From an uncultured Prevotella sp. (lineage in GTDB: Bacteria > Bacteroidota > Bacteroidia > Bacteroidales > Bacteroidaceae): a stretch of 64,000 nt of DNA. A program made the position numbers and the translations under genes. The stretch is from the NCBI GenBank assembly GCA_900319905.1, contig ONQB01000012.1:1-64000 (forward strand). The letters are read 5' to 3'. Below are positions 7,836 through 16,283 of this stretch, one piece after another. Numbering within the stretch: the first letter of the stretch is position 1; each line of letters starts with the position of its first letter. The notes beneath the pieces are model-generated. The model did no database searches, was not told the origin of the DNA, and saw nothing but the letters and a program-made list of their open reading frames with translations.

Positions 7836-9272
7836 ATGAGCAAAAATCGGAAGCCCAATACCATATTAGAGAACATTCGCATTGAGGCCATTGCCTCCGA
7901 GGGCAAATGTCTGTTTCATCACAACGACATGGTTGTCTTTGTGCCTTTCTGCGTACCTGGCGACGTTGTCGATGTCGAAATCCTGAAAAAGAAACACCGC
8001 TATGCCGAAGGCCGCGTCGTGCGCTTCATCAGCAAGAGCGAGGTAAGGGCAGAGCCTTTCTGCAAGCATTTCGGCATCTGTGGTGGTTGCAAATGGCAGA
8101 ACCTTCCCTATGAGGAACAGCTGAAAGCGAAGCAACAACAGGTCTTCGACCAACTGACCCGCATCGGGAAAGTAGAGCTGCCGACGTTTCAGCCCATCTT
8201 AGGCTCAGTGAAGACGCAGGAGTATCGTAACAAACTGGAGTTCGGCTGTTGCAACCGCAGGTGGTTCACCAAAGAAGAACTGCAAGACGAATCACTCAAC
8301 CTGGCCGACGATCATTCAGCCATCGGCTTCCATATCACCGGTGCCTTCGACAAGATCTATCCTATCGAGAGCTGCAAGCTGATGGATGACCTACATAATA
8401 AGATAAGAAATGAGATATGCCGATACGCAAAATCAATCGGCATGACCTTCTACGACGTGAAAGCGCAACATGGACTGCTGCGCAACCTAATGTTCCGCAA
8501 CTCCAACACAGGGGAATGGATGTTGCTCATTCAATTTCACTACGACGAGCCATCAGACGACGCGCTGGCCAAGCAACTCATGCAGCACATCGCTGAACAG
8601 TTCCCACAAATCTCCTCTTTGATCTATGTCGACAACCAAAAGGGCAACGATACCATCGGCGATCTGCAGTTGACCACATTCAAAGGCACCGACTTCATCT
8701 ATGAGACCATGGAAGACCTGAAGTTCAAGGTCGGGCCAAAGAGCTTTTATCAGACCAATACCGACCAGGCCTATCATCTCTATTGCGTAGCACGCGACTT
8801 TGTCTTCAGAGATACGGACAGTGACCTGAAGCCGTTGGTCTACGACCTGTATACCGGCACAGGCACCATCGCCAACTTCGTAGCCCGCAGAGCCAGCAAA
8901 GTCATTGGCATAGAGTATGTGCCCGAAGCCATCGAGGACGCAAAGGTCAACAGCAAGATCAATGGAATCGAAAACACAGCGTTCTACGCTGGCGATATGC
9001 GCAAAATACTGACTGACGAGTTTATCCATACGCATGGCCAGCCCGACATCATCATCACTGACCCTCCACGGGCCGGCATGCATCCTGATGTCATTAACGT
9101 CATCCTCAATGCCGCACCCGCCAGCATCGTCTATGTCAGCTGCAATCCTGCCACACAAGCACGCGATCTGGCACTGCTCGATGGCGAATACCGTGTGGAG
9201 GCCGTACAGCCCGTAGATATGTTCCCCCACACACCGCACGTAGAAAACGTCGTACTACTCAAAAGAAGATAA
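7836..9272 (+). CDS. rlmD: 23S rRNA (uracil-C5)-methyltransferase, RlmD/RumA family
   Basis: This SAM-dependent enzyme methylates a uracil at C5 in 23S rRNA (U1939 in E. coli for RlmD). The N-terminus is a TRAM RNA-binding domain (about residues 10-65, VPGDVVDVEI...). The iron-sulfur cysteines follow in PFCKHFGICGGCKWQ, with a probable fourth Cys in PIESCKLMDD. The C-terminal Rossmann methyltransferase shows LYTGTGTIANFVA (SAM binding), IITDPPRAGMHP, and the catalytic Cys in VYVSCNPATQARDL. The frame extends upstream to a GTG at 7809, but that codon sits at the predicted transcription start, so MSKNRKPNTILENIRIEAI (ATG 7836) is preferred. Paralogues of this family are common, so assignment to U1939 rather than another uracil is not certain. 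Confidence 0.9.
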   Translation: MSKNRKPNTILENIRIEAIASEGKCLFHHNDMVVFVPFCVPGDVVDVEILKKKHRYAEGRVVRFISKSEVRAEPFCKHFGICGGCKWQNLPYEEQLKAKQQQVFDQLTRIGKVELPTFQPILGSVKTQEYRNKLEFGCCNRRWFTKEELQDESLNLADDHSAIGFHITGAFDKIYPIESCKLMDDLHNKIRNEICRYAKSIGMTFYDVKAQHGLLRNLMFRNSNTGEWMLLIQFHYDEPSDDALAKQLMQHIAEQFPQISSLIYVDNQKGNDTIGDLQLTTFKGTDFIYETMEDLKFKVGPKSFYQTNTDQAYHLYCVARDFVFRDTDSDLKPLVYDLYTGTGTIANFVARRASKVIGIEYVPEAIEDAKVNSKINGIENTAFYAGDMRKILTDEFIHTHGQPDIIITDPPRAGMHPDVINVILNAAPASIVYVSCNPATQARDLALLDGEYRVEAVQPVDMFPHTPHVENVVLLKRR

Positions 9273-9320
9273 TAACGTAATCAGATAAAGACGAAGAAAG
9301 AAACCAAGATACAAGATAAC

Positions 9321-9368
9321 AAAATCAAGAAGAAGGTCATCAACAAAATCAAGAAGAAGGTCATCAAC
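9321..9368 (+). repeat. Tandem 24-bp repeat after rlmD, in frame beyond its stop codons
   Basis: Two perfect copies of a 24-bp unit (9321-9344 and 9345-9368, beginning AAAATCAAGAAGAAGGTC) lie in the 299-base gap between rlmD and rpoD. The unit is 8 codons long and is in frame with rlmD, which ends in two consecutive TAA codons. Read-through would add a lysine-rich tail (KIKKKVIN twice) ending at 9381-9383. The remainder of the gap holds only the rpoD promoter. Confidence 0.75.
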
Positions 9369-9481
9369 AAAGGAAAAGAATAAAGAAAGCCAAAGAGACT
9401 TGTTGGTGACCTTCAAACGTTATAGATTGTTTAAAATAAATAAATCAGCCAAAAACACTTGCCAAGATCAAAATAAATACT

Positions 9482-9489
9482 TAATTTTG
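9482..9489 (+). promoter_or_regulatory. -7 promoter element of rpoD
   Basis: TAATTTTG at 9482-9489 fits the Bacteroidetes -7 element. A poor -33 match (TTGC at 9459-9462) lies 19 bases upstream. The leader to the ATG at 9572 would be about 80 bases. Confidence 0.5.
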
Positions 9490-9571
9490 TAACCTATTTA
9501 CGAGCATATTGCCTTAATGTGCCCAATAATAAACAATGTCAATAGGTATAAGTATAAAACGTTAGGTTAGG

Positions 9572-10444
9572 ATGCGTCAACTTAAAATTCAGAAAAGTAT
9601 TACAAACCGCTCGAGCGAGGCTTTAGACAAGTATTTGGTTGAGATCGGTCGCGTTCCAATGATTAGCGTTGATGAGGAGATTGAGTTAGCACAGACCATC
9701 AGGAAGGGAGGTAAGGAAGGCGAGCGTGCCAAGGAGAAACTCGTCAAAGCCAACCTGCGCTTCGTTGTGTCCGTCGCTAAGCAATACCAGCATCAAGGTC
9801 TGGGACTTACCGACTTAATCGACGAGGGCAACATCGGATTGGTGAAAGCCGCCGAGAAATTTGATGAGACCCGAGGCTTCAAGTTTATATCCTACGCTGT
9901 TTGGTGGATTCGCCAGAGCATTCTGCAGGCCATAGCCGAGCAGAGCCGTATCGTTCGTCTGCCTCTCAACCAGGTGGGAGCACTCTCGAAGATCAACTCT
10001 GAGATTTCCAAATTCGAACAGAAGAACCAGCGTCGCCCGTCGGTGCAGGAGTTGAGCAGCCTGACCAATATGGACGAAGCCAAGCTCGACCAGACCATCA
10101 AGGCCGACAACCACCATATGAGTATTGACGCGCCTTTCCAAGAGGACGACGACAACAGCATGGCCGATGTACTAGCTTCAGGCGAGGACAGCCGCGCTGA
10201 CAAGCAGGTTGACTACGAGAGCATGGCCAAGGAGTTGAACACTGTGCTGAGCAACGTACTCAAAGACCGCGAAATCACCATCGTGAAGGAATGCTTCGGC
10301 ATTGGCTGTCACGAAAAGGGACTTGAGGAAATAGGCGACCAGCTGGGGCTCACCCGTGAGCGTGTACGTCAGATTCGCGAAAAGAGCATTGTGAAGCTGC
10401 GCGAGAGCGGCTACGCCAAGCTGCTTATCAAGTACTTAGGATAA
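9572..10444 (+). CDS. rpoD: Primary RNA polymerase sigma factor (RpoD/SigA, Bacteroidetes type)
   Basis: This is the housekeeping sigma factor that directs RNA polymerase to the TTTG/TAnnTTTG promoters found in this window. At 290 residues it is the short Bacteroidetes form without a long region 1.1. Region 1.2 appears as SEALDKYLVEIGRVPMISVD. Region 2 contains LRFVVSVAKQYQHQGLGLTD, DEGNIGLVKAAEKFDETRGF and SYAVWWIRQSILQAI. Region 3 follows, and region 4 carries LTRERVRQIREKSI. It is monocistronic: its own promoter lies upstream and a strong terminator at 10541-10588. Confidence 0.95.
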   Translation: MRQLKIQKSITNRSSEALDKYLVEIGRVPMISVDEEIELAQTIRKGGKEGERAKEKLVKANLRFVVSVAKQYQHQGLGLTDLIDEGNIGLVKAAEKFDETRGFKFISYAVWWIRQSILQAIAEQSRIVRLPLNQVGALSKINSEISKFEQKNQRRPSVQELSSLTNMDEAKLDQTIKADNHHMSIDAPFQEDDDNSMADVLASGEDSRADKQVDYESMAKELNTVLSNVLKDREITIVKECFGIGCHEKGLEEIGDQLGLTRERVRQIREKSIVKLRESGYAKLLIKYLG

Positions 10445-10540
10445 ACAAAGGAACAGAGGTCAATAGGGATCAGCCGATTGTGGTTTAAAAAGTATCCGAA
10501 TGGATCGGTCAAAAAGAAGAATAAGTAAGTAAAGCAAGGA

Positions 10541-10588
10541 GGGGATGCAACGAAGTGTAGAAATACTTCTGTGCATCCCCTTCTTTTA
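10541..10588 (+). terminator. Rho-independent terminator of rpoD
   Basis: A long stem: GGGGATGCA (10541-10549) pairs with TGCATCCCC (10572-10580), with an inner GAAGT/ACTTC pair (10552-10556, 10565-10569). TTCTTTTA follows. It lies about 100 bases after the rpoD stop codon. Confidence 0.85.
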
Positions 10589-10636
10589 TGTATATGCTCA
10601 GAGAGCTTTAGCAAACCCCGCAATAAATTGCAAATT

Positions 10637-11647
10637 ATGAAACATCTCGCACTCATTATTGTATACGTCCTGGCATTTACCATCCCATGCTTTCCTCCTC
10701 TCATGGCCATGGCGCAGGTGCCTCCGACGGTTACTCTCCTTAAGCAAAAAGCTTTTCCCAAGACCATTCCACCGGGCAATTATAGCGGCATCAGTTGGTT
10801 GGGGGGCAATCGTTATGCAGTCGTCAGCGACAAATCGGCAGAGGATGGCTTCTTTGTTTTCGAAATTGATATTGATTCTGTCTCAGGAGAGATACTTAAC
10901 GCACGCAACCTCGGCTTCCACAGCAGTGGCAAAGCCAACCGTGACGATGAGGGCATTGCTTATAATCCCCAAAGCAATACAGTGTTTATCAGCGGTGAGT
11001 CAGACAACTACATTTACGAGTACGACATAAGCGGGCAGCTTACCGGGCGCTGTATTCCTCCCATCCCACGCTATCGGCAATTGCCTGGCAACCTAGGTCT
11101 GGAAGCACTCAGCTACGACCCTATTGCCCAAAGACTATGGACCTGCAACGAGAGTGGTGACGTCTACATCCAATCATACGACAGTCTGCTGCGACCACAA
11201 TCCTCCTATACCTACCAGATTGACGCTCCACTTTCAGACCGAACGAAAGCCAACTTCTTTGCGCATGGAATAGGCACGCTTTGCGCACTGCCAGACGGCA
11301 ACCTCCTGCTGCTCGAGCGCGAGTTTTATGTTCCAAGGAAAAAGCTTGGCTCGTTTGTCAATTGCAAGCTTTACTTCCTTAGCATCAATACGTTGACAAC
11401 GTCATCGAGCTCTTTATCGCCTGTCTCTCCCCCAAAGACATTATTAGCTCAATGGAAGACCAAACTCACGATTTTCGACCGCAGCATTGCCAATTACGAG
11501 GGCATGTGTCTTGGTCCGACGCTAAAAGACGGGAGCCGCGTCATGCTTCTTGTTGCGGATTCTCAGGATCAATACCACGGGGTACTGAAGGACTGGCTGA
11601 AGAGTCTGAAACTGGGCGGTCTGAAGCAGGTTGATCCGAAGCCTTAG
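10637..11647 (+). CDS. Secreted phytase-like esterase-domain protein
   Basis: A 336-residue protein whose body matches the 'esterase-like activity of phytase' family: a beta-propeller-like domain with GNYSGISWLGGNRYAVVSDK near the start, DDEGIAYNPQSNTVFISGE, LEALSYDPIAQRLWTCNE and NYEGMCLGP. The conserved acidic residues of these motifs are present. The ATG at 10637 begins a signal peptide (MKHLALIIVYVLAFTI..., cleavage probably after MAMAQ), so the protein is exported. The frame stays open upstream to 10571, but that region lies in the rpoD terminator. Its last 107 bases overlap the end of the convergent fetB-like gene. Substrate unknown. Confidence 0.8.
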   Translation: MKHLALIIVYVLAFTIPCFPPLMAMAQVPPTVTLLKQKAFPKTIPPGNYSGISWLGGNRYAVVSDKSAEDGFFVFEIDIDSVSGEILNARNLGFHSSGKANRDDEGIAYNPQSNTVFISGESDNYIYEYDISGQLTGRCIPPIPRYRQLPGNLGLEALSYDPIAQRLWTCNESGDVYIQSYDSLLRPQSSYTYQIDAPLSDRTKANFFAHGIGTLCALPDGNLLLLEREFYVPRKKLGSFVNCKLYFLSINTLTTSSSSLSPVSPPKTLLAQWKTKLTIFDRSIANYEGMCLGPTLKDGSRVMLLVADSQDQYHGVLKDWLKSLKLGGLKQVDPKP

Positions 11648-12416
11648 CATCCCGCACTTTCAGACGATTGTATTCATCAAAGAAATTCTTACGGCCAACA
11701 ACCAGCGTAAAACAAACTGCCAGCAGTGAAGCCGCCATCAACATGACAGCCAGCAATACTTGCATGGCTGCGGCCGTCAGCACGTCTGCTCCCGCCATCA
11801 CCATGCCACAAAACAACACAGGCGACACAAAAAGCACGACATACGACAATCGTCGCATCTCCACGACCATTGCTATTCTCAAGCTTCGGCGAACAAAATA
11901 ACTGATTGCCTGACGGTGACTCTCACCATTGCCTAACAGATAATAATACAGTTGTCCATGGTTGCGCAACCCAGAAAAGAAAGCATCAAGCGCCTTGGCA
12001 TTACTCATGATGACACCTCCTGATAGCAGGATCATCATGGACAGAAAGAGACTGGCAGTAAGCATATTGTCAGTCTTCATGACGAGCAACAGCACATAGA
12101 CACTCACAACGCCAACCGCCACCACGTTGCCACCCAAGAGCGGGAGGAACAACAGCGTTGGCTTGAGCCGGGCCTTGTAAAGAGTCATCCAAGTGGCAAA
12201 CACACAGAACAGCAGTCCCATGGCAATGTCATAAACCACACTGTCAATCATCACACCGCCATAGACGACCAAAGCCATCACAGCCACAAGAAAAGCCAGG
12301 CGCCCGATGGATGTAGCCAACTTCTGTGTAAGATGCAACCGAAAACGGTAATCAATATAAAGTGGGACAACCATCAGCAACAGTCCCAGAAAAATGCCAG
12401 ACAATACTATCTTCAT
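11541..12416 (-). CDS. FetB-like ABC transporter permease (YbbM/UPF0014 family)
   Basis: A multi-span inner-membrane permease resembling E. coli FetB (iron export, YbbM). The N-terminus MKIVLSGIFLGLLLMVVPLYIDY starts a series of about seven hydrophobic segments through about residue 245. The family feature of small helical loops is seen near NAKALDAFFSGLRNHGQLYYY. E. coli FetB is about 259 residues; this protein has 291. The extra tail is low-complexity and polar (SDQPASDRPVSDSSASPS) and is encoded antisense to the last 107 bases of the esterase gene. It is the second gene of a two-gene unit, 3 bases after the ATPase gene. Substrate inferred only from the family; metal export is plausible. 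Confidence 0.78.
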   Translation of the reverse strand: MKIVLSGIFLGLLLMVVPLYIDYRFRLHLTQKLATSIGRLAFLVAVMALVVYGGVMIDSVVYDIAMGLLFCVFATWMTLYKARLKPTLLFLPLLGGNVVAVGVVSVYVLLLVMKTDNMLTASLFLSMMILLSGGVIMSNAKALDAFFSGLRNHGQLYYYLLGNGESHRQAISYFVRRSLRIAMVVEMRRLSYVVLFVSPVLFCGMVMAGADVLTAAAMQVLLAVMLMAASLLAVCFTLVVGRKNFFDEYNRLKVRDAKASDQPASDRPVSDSSASPSVPRGIDPENPQQEA

Positions 12417-12419
12417 CGT

Positions 12420-13019
12420 TTAGAGATTTACGAGTTTGTTACACTCATGTTTATTTTCCCTGCAAGTGTAGATCACCTCCGACCCCATCGACACCAGCTC
12501 ACGGATAATCATGGCGGCCTGCATCACTTGCGGCACCCCGTCAATCAGCACGATGGGTCTGCGCTGTAACAAAGTAAACGACAGCAAGATCGTGCGTAAG
12601 TCAACAGCGTTGATTTTATCAAGTGTCTTATCAAACAGCGACTTGTCAATACCCACATGCTGCCATTTCTCCAGCAGTTTTCCTTTATCAGGTTTCTCTC
12701 TTGAAGAGGCAAATGCCATGCTGTACAGCTCACTCAGTTTGACAGGGTCCTGCGGCAAGCTCTGAGGGAGGCGCTGCGGCACGTACGCTATCATCTTTCT
12801 GAAGTAAGCGCCTGCGCCCGGCGTGATGAGCTCTCCGTCAAGAGTGATAAAACCTTGCGCAACAGGTTCAAGTCCCATCATGGCCAACAACAGCCGGCTC
12901 TTGCCACTGCCAGACGGACCACAGAGGCACACCACGTCACCCGGATCAACGACAAGCGAAAACGGTGAGGACAGACCACCTTTTTCGGTCATCACACTTG
13001 TATTCTTGAATTCCAACAT
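12420..13019 (-). CDS. FetA-like ABC ATPase lacking signature, catalytic Glu and H-loop
   Basis: A short ABC ATP-binding subunit (199 residues) paired with the FetB-like permease. The Walker A motif GPSGSGKS (34-41) and the Q-loop (AYVPQ, Gln 82) are intact. Later motifs are not. Where LSGGE is expected (about 138-142) the protein reads AVDLR. Walker B is PIVLIDG, with Gly 161 in place of the catalytic Glu. The switch-His region reads VIYTCREN, without His. Such a protein could bind but perhaps not hydrolyse ATP normally, or it may represent a divergent subfamily. The two genes form an operon; a possible -7 element (TAACTTTG, minus strand) is at 13105-13098. Confidence 0.75.
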   Translation of the reverse strand: MLEFKNTSVMTEKGGLSSPFSLVVDPGDVVCLCGPSGSGKSRLLLAMMGLEPVAQGFITLDGELITPGAGAYFRKMIAYVPQRLPQSLPQDPVKLSELYSMAFASSREKPDKGKLLEKWQHVGIDKSLFDKTLDKINAVDLRTILLSFTLLQRRPIVLIDGVPQVMQAAMIIRELVSMGSEVIYTCRENKHECNKLVNL

Positions 13020-13097
13020 TTCTTTTTAATCATCCGCCTAAGCCCGTCCACCGTACATTTTTACAGTACTCGAGCTTCGGTGTCACTAAGCTAACGA

Positions 13098-13105
13098 CAA
13101 AGTTA
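13098..13105 (-). promoter_or_regulatory. -7 promoter element of the fetAB-like operon
   Basis: On the minus strand TAACTTTG (13105-13098) fits the Bacteroidetes -7 consensus, 79 bases before the ATG at 13019. It is embedded in an inverted repeat GCTAAC/GTTAGC. No clear -33 TTTG was seen. Confidence 0.45.
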
Positions 13106-13180
13106 GCGATTTTTTCTTGTAACCCTCCGTAATTTATCTTTTTTCTTGCAGGTTATTCGGTGCTTTTCAATTTAATTTTA

Positions 13181-13188
13181 TAATTTTG
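13181..13188 (+). promoter_or_regulatory. -7 promoter element of aguA
   Basis: TAATTTTG at 13181-13188, followed by C, lies 40 bases before the aguA ATG at 13229. No good -33 match at the usual spacing. Confidence 0.5.
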
Positions 13189-13228
13189 CAATATTAGTAT
13201 ACAGCATAAAACGACAAACCACCGCGAT

Positions 13229-14269
13229 ATGGCACTATCCACATATTACTTGCCGGCAGAATGGGAGCCCCAGCGTTGCATCCAGCTCACCTGGCCCGAT
13301 GCCCATACCGACTGGGCACCGTATCTTGATGACATCACGACGACATTTATTGAGCTCTCGCAGGCCATCACCCGCTTCGAGCCACTCATTATAGCCGCCA
13401 GCGATCCCGACGCTGTTGCCAGCCAGCTGCGACCGGCATTGGATGCAGCACGATGGTCGCGCGTCCATCTTTACGCCACTCCCATCAACGACACATGGGC
13501 ACGCGACCATGCACCTCTGACGCTGCTCAGCCGTGAGGATCATACCTGTCGGCTGCTCGACTTCCGTTTCAATGGATGGGGCGAGAAGTTCGAATGGCAA
13601 AAGGACAATGCCATCACGCGTAACCTTTCCCGGCAAGGGGCCTTTCTGGGAGAACTGGTACCACACGACGACTTCGTGCTCGAAGGCGGATCCATTGAGA
13701 GCGACGGCCAAGGCACCATCTTCACGACAGCCTGCTGTCTGCTGGCGCCCAACCGCAACCAACCGCTTTCGGAAGACGACATTACTCTGAGATTGAAGAG
13801 CTGGCTACAGGCCAAGCGCATCGTATGGCTGCATCATGGGCAGCTGATAGGTGACGATACCGACGGACACATCGATACCATCGTCCGCCCCTGCCCTCAT
13901 AACACACTTGTATACGTGGGATGCGACGATACCAAAGACAGCCAGTTTGATGATTTCCAAGCTCTTGAGGATGAACTCAAGACGTTAAGGACCCTTGATG
14001 GTCAGCCTTATCGTTTGCTGCGCCTGCCCATGCCCCATCCTATATACGACGACGGCGATCGGTTGCCAGCCACCTATGCCAACTTCGTCATTCTCAATGG
14101 TGCCGTCATCATGCCCACCTATCGGCAACCAGCCAATGACCAGGCTGCCAAGACTGTGTTGTCCCAAGCCTTCCCCGACAGGGAAATCGTATGTATCGAC
14201 GCCTCTACCGTAGTCAGACAACACGGATCACTCCACTGTCTGACCATGCAATATCCAGCCATAGAATAA
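13229..14269 (+). CDS. aguA: Agmatine deiminase
   Basis: Hydrolyses agmatine to N-carbamoylputrescine and ammonia, the first step of the arginine-decarboxylase route to putrescine. The protein (346 residues, normal length) starts LPAEWEPQRCIQLTWPDAHTDW, typical of the peptidyl-arginine-deiminase-like fold. It carries NDTWARDHAPL, the substrate-binding FVLEGGSIESDGQG, the DTDGHIDTIVR catalytic His/Asp motif, and the nucleophilic Cys near the end in GSLHCLTMQYP. It is followed after 15 bases by aguB, so the two steps are coupled in one operon that probably continues into lpxK-pnp-thiL. Confidence 0.93.
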   Translation: MALSTYYLPAEWEPQRCIQLTWPDAHTDWAPYLDDITTTFIELSQAITRFEPLIIAASDPDAVASQLRPALDAARWSRVHLYATPINDTWARDHAPLTLLSREDHTCRLLDFRFNGWGEKFEWQKDNAITRNLSRQGAFLGELVPHDDFVLEGGSIESDGQGTIFTTACCLLAPNRNQPLSEDDITLRLKSWLQAKRIVWLHHGQLIGDDTDGHIDTIVRPCPHNTLVYVGCDDTKDSQFDDFQALEDELKTLRTLDGQPYRLLRLPMPHPIYDDGDRLPATYANFVILNGAVIMPTYRQPANDQAAKTVLSQAFPDREIVCIDASTVVRQHGSLHCLTMQYPAIE

Positions 14270-14284
14270 CAAACAATAAGCTAT

Positions 14285-15163
14285 ATGACTCTCAAAACAG
14301 CACTTATACAGCAACATAACGTAGCCAACACACAGGACAATATCCGACGGCTCACCAACAGCATAAAGGATGCTGCAGACCAAGGCGCACAACTCGTCGT
14401 GCTACAGGAGTTGCATAACTCTCTTTACTTCTGCCAGACAGAAGATGTCAATCAGTTCGACCTTGCCGGGCCCATTCCCGGACCATCCACTGATTACTAC
14501 GCGCAGCTGGCCAAGGAACAGGGCATCGTGCTCGTCACGTCGTTGTTTGAGCGCCGCGCTGCAGGGCTCTACCACAACACTGCTGTCGTCTTCGACAAAG
14601 ACGGCACCATTGCAGGCTGCTACCGCAAGATGCATATCCCCGACGACCCTGCCTATTACGAGAAGTTCTATTTCACTCCCGGCGACCTCGGCTTCCATCC
14701 CATCGACACCTCAGTAGGGCGTCTTGGAGTGCTGGTTTGTTGGGACCAATGGTTCCCGGAGGCCGCACGCCTCATGGCCCTGCAGGGTGCACAGATTCTC
14801 ATCTATCCCACAGCCATCGGCTATGAGTCAACCGACACCCCTGAAGAGCAACAGCGGCAACGCGAGGCATGGACGACCGTGCAGCGCGGTCATGCAGTTG
14901 CCAACGGACTGCCCGTGGTAGCCGTCAACCGAGTAGGTTTCGAGCCCGACCCAAGCAAACAGACCAACGGCATACAGTTCTGGGGCTCCAGCTTCGTGGC
15001 CGGACCACAGGGAGAACTGCTTTACCGCGCGCCCGACAACGAGGAGGCGTTGGCGCTGGTCGACATCGATCTTCAGCACAGCGAACAAGTGAGACGCTGG
15101 TGGCCGTTCCTGCGCGACCGCCGCATTGACCAATACGGTGACCTGCTCAAGAGATTTATCTAA
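14285..15163 (+). CDS. aguB: N-carbamoylputrescine amidase
   Basis: A nitrilase-superfamily enzyme that converts N-carbamoylputrescine to putrescine, CO2 and ammonia. The Glu-Lys-Cys triad is visible: Glu in VVLQELHNS (about residue 42), Lys in CYRKMHIPDD, and Cys in VLVCWDQWFPE. Other conserved stretches are YEKFYFTPGDLGF and NRVGFE. The length of 292 residues is normal. It lies directly downstream of aguA, which supplies its substrate. The 3' neighbour lpxK starts 10 bases later, so co-transcription is likely. Confidence 0.94.
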   Translation: MTLKTALIQQHNVANTQDNIRRLTNSIKDAADQGAQLVVLQELHNSLYFCQTEDVNQFDLAGPIPGPSTDYYAQLAKEQGIVLVTSLFERRAAGLYHNTAVVFDKDGTIAGCYRKMHIPDDPAYYEKFYFTPGDLGFHPIDTSVGRLGVLVCWDQWFPEAARLMALQGAQILIYPTAIGYESTDTPEEQQRQREAWTTVQRGHAVANGLPVVAVNRVGFEPDPSKQTNGIQFWGSSFVAGPQGELLYRAPDNEEALALVDIDLQHSEQVRRWWPFLRDRRIDQYGDLLKRFI

Positions 15164-15173
15164 GCCATCGGGG

Positions 15174-16283
15174 ATGACACCAGAAAGAAGGTTTAAGAAA
15201 TATCGTTGGCTGCTGCCTTTGAGTGGGCTCTATGGATTGGCCGTCGAGCTACGCAACTGGCTATTCGACAGAGGATTGTTGAAGCAGCAGTCGTTCAGTC
15301 TGCCCATTATCAACGTGGGCAACATCACAGTGGGCGGCACGGGCAAGACACCGCATGTGGAATACCTTGTGCGGCTGCTCTCACCTCTCACGCAAGTGGC
15401 CGTGCTCTCACGAGGCTACAAGCGTAAGACCAAGGGCTATCGGCTGGCAACGGCTTTGTCCACAGCAAGCGAGGTGGGAGACGAACCGTTTCAGATGAGC
15501 CATAAGTTCCCCACAGTCTACGTTGCCGTCGATGCCGACCGTCCCGACGGCGTGCGCCACCTCATCAGCGACACACCAACCGCCGACGTGGGCGCTATCA
15601 TCCTTGACGATGCCTACCAGCACCGATACATCAAGCCGGGACTTAACATTCTGCTCACCGACTTCAACCGGCTGTTCATCTACGACTCACTACTGCCGGC
15701 CGGACGTCTGCGGGAGTCAGCCAAAGGCAAAGACCGGGCCGACATCGTCATCGTCACGAAGTGTCCGTCCGACATTGACGCCTCCACGATCAGCCTCACG
15801 GCCAAGGCGCTGCGCCTGCAGCCCCGTCAGTCACTCTACTTCACGACGTTGCGCTACAGTCAGCCGTACAGGCTCTTTCAAGACGATGGTCAGCCCGTCT
15901 CACTGCCTCCACTCAATGCACAGACCCAACCGGCAACGATGCTCGCCGACCGGCACGTACTGCTTGTCACAGGTATCGCCTCACCCAAGGTGATGGTTCG
16001 CGACCTAGGCAACCGCTGCGCCAGTCTCACACCCCTCACCTTCGCCGACCACCATCAGTTCACTACCGCCGACGCTGAGCGCATCAACGACACTTTCGCC
16101 GCTCTGAAGGAGCCTCGTCTCATTATCACGACAGAGAAAGATGCAACAAGGCTGCTGCTCACCGACGGACTGTCACAAGACGTACGGCAGCACCTTTACG
16201 TTCAACCCATTGAGGTGGCCTTTCTAAACGGACAACAAGAATCATTCAATAATAAAATCATAAGTTATGTACGAGAAAATTAA
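15174..16283 (+). CDS. lpxK: Tetraacyldisaccharide 4'-kinase (lipid A biosynthesis)
   Basis: Phosphorylates the 4' position of the tetraacyldisaccharide-1-phosphate precursor of lipid A at the inner membrane. The N-terminus has a hydrophobic helix (WLLPLSGLYGLAVELRNWLF). The P-loop is VGNITVGGTGKTPHVEYL, and the protein also has LSRGYKRKTKGY, a DDAYQHR motif and LPAGRLRE. I chose the ATG at 15174; the frame is open from 15126, but that would overlap aguB. It ends 17 bases inside the next gene (pnp), implying translational coupling. About 370 residues, normal for Bacteroidetes. Confidence 0.92.
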   Translation: MTPERRFKKYRWLLPLSGLYGLAVELRNWLFDRGLLKQQSFSLPIINVGNITVGGTGKTPHVEYLVRLLSPLTQVAVLSRGYKRKTKGYRLATALSTASEVGDEPFQMSHKFPTVYVAVDADRPDGVRHLISDTPTADVGAIILDDAYQHRYIKPGLNILLTDFNRLFIYDSLLPAGRLRESAKGKDRADIVIVTKCPSDIDASTISLTAKALRLQPRQSLYFTTLRYSQPYRLFQDDGQPVSLPPLNAQTQPATMLADRHVLLVTGIASPKVMVRDLGNRCASLTPLTFADHHQFTTADAERINDTFAALKEPRLIITTEKDATRLLLTDGLSQDVRQHLYVQPIEVAFLNGQQESFNNKIISYVREN

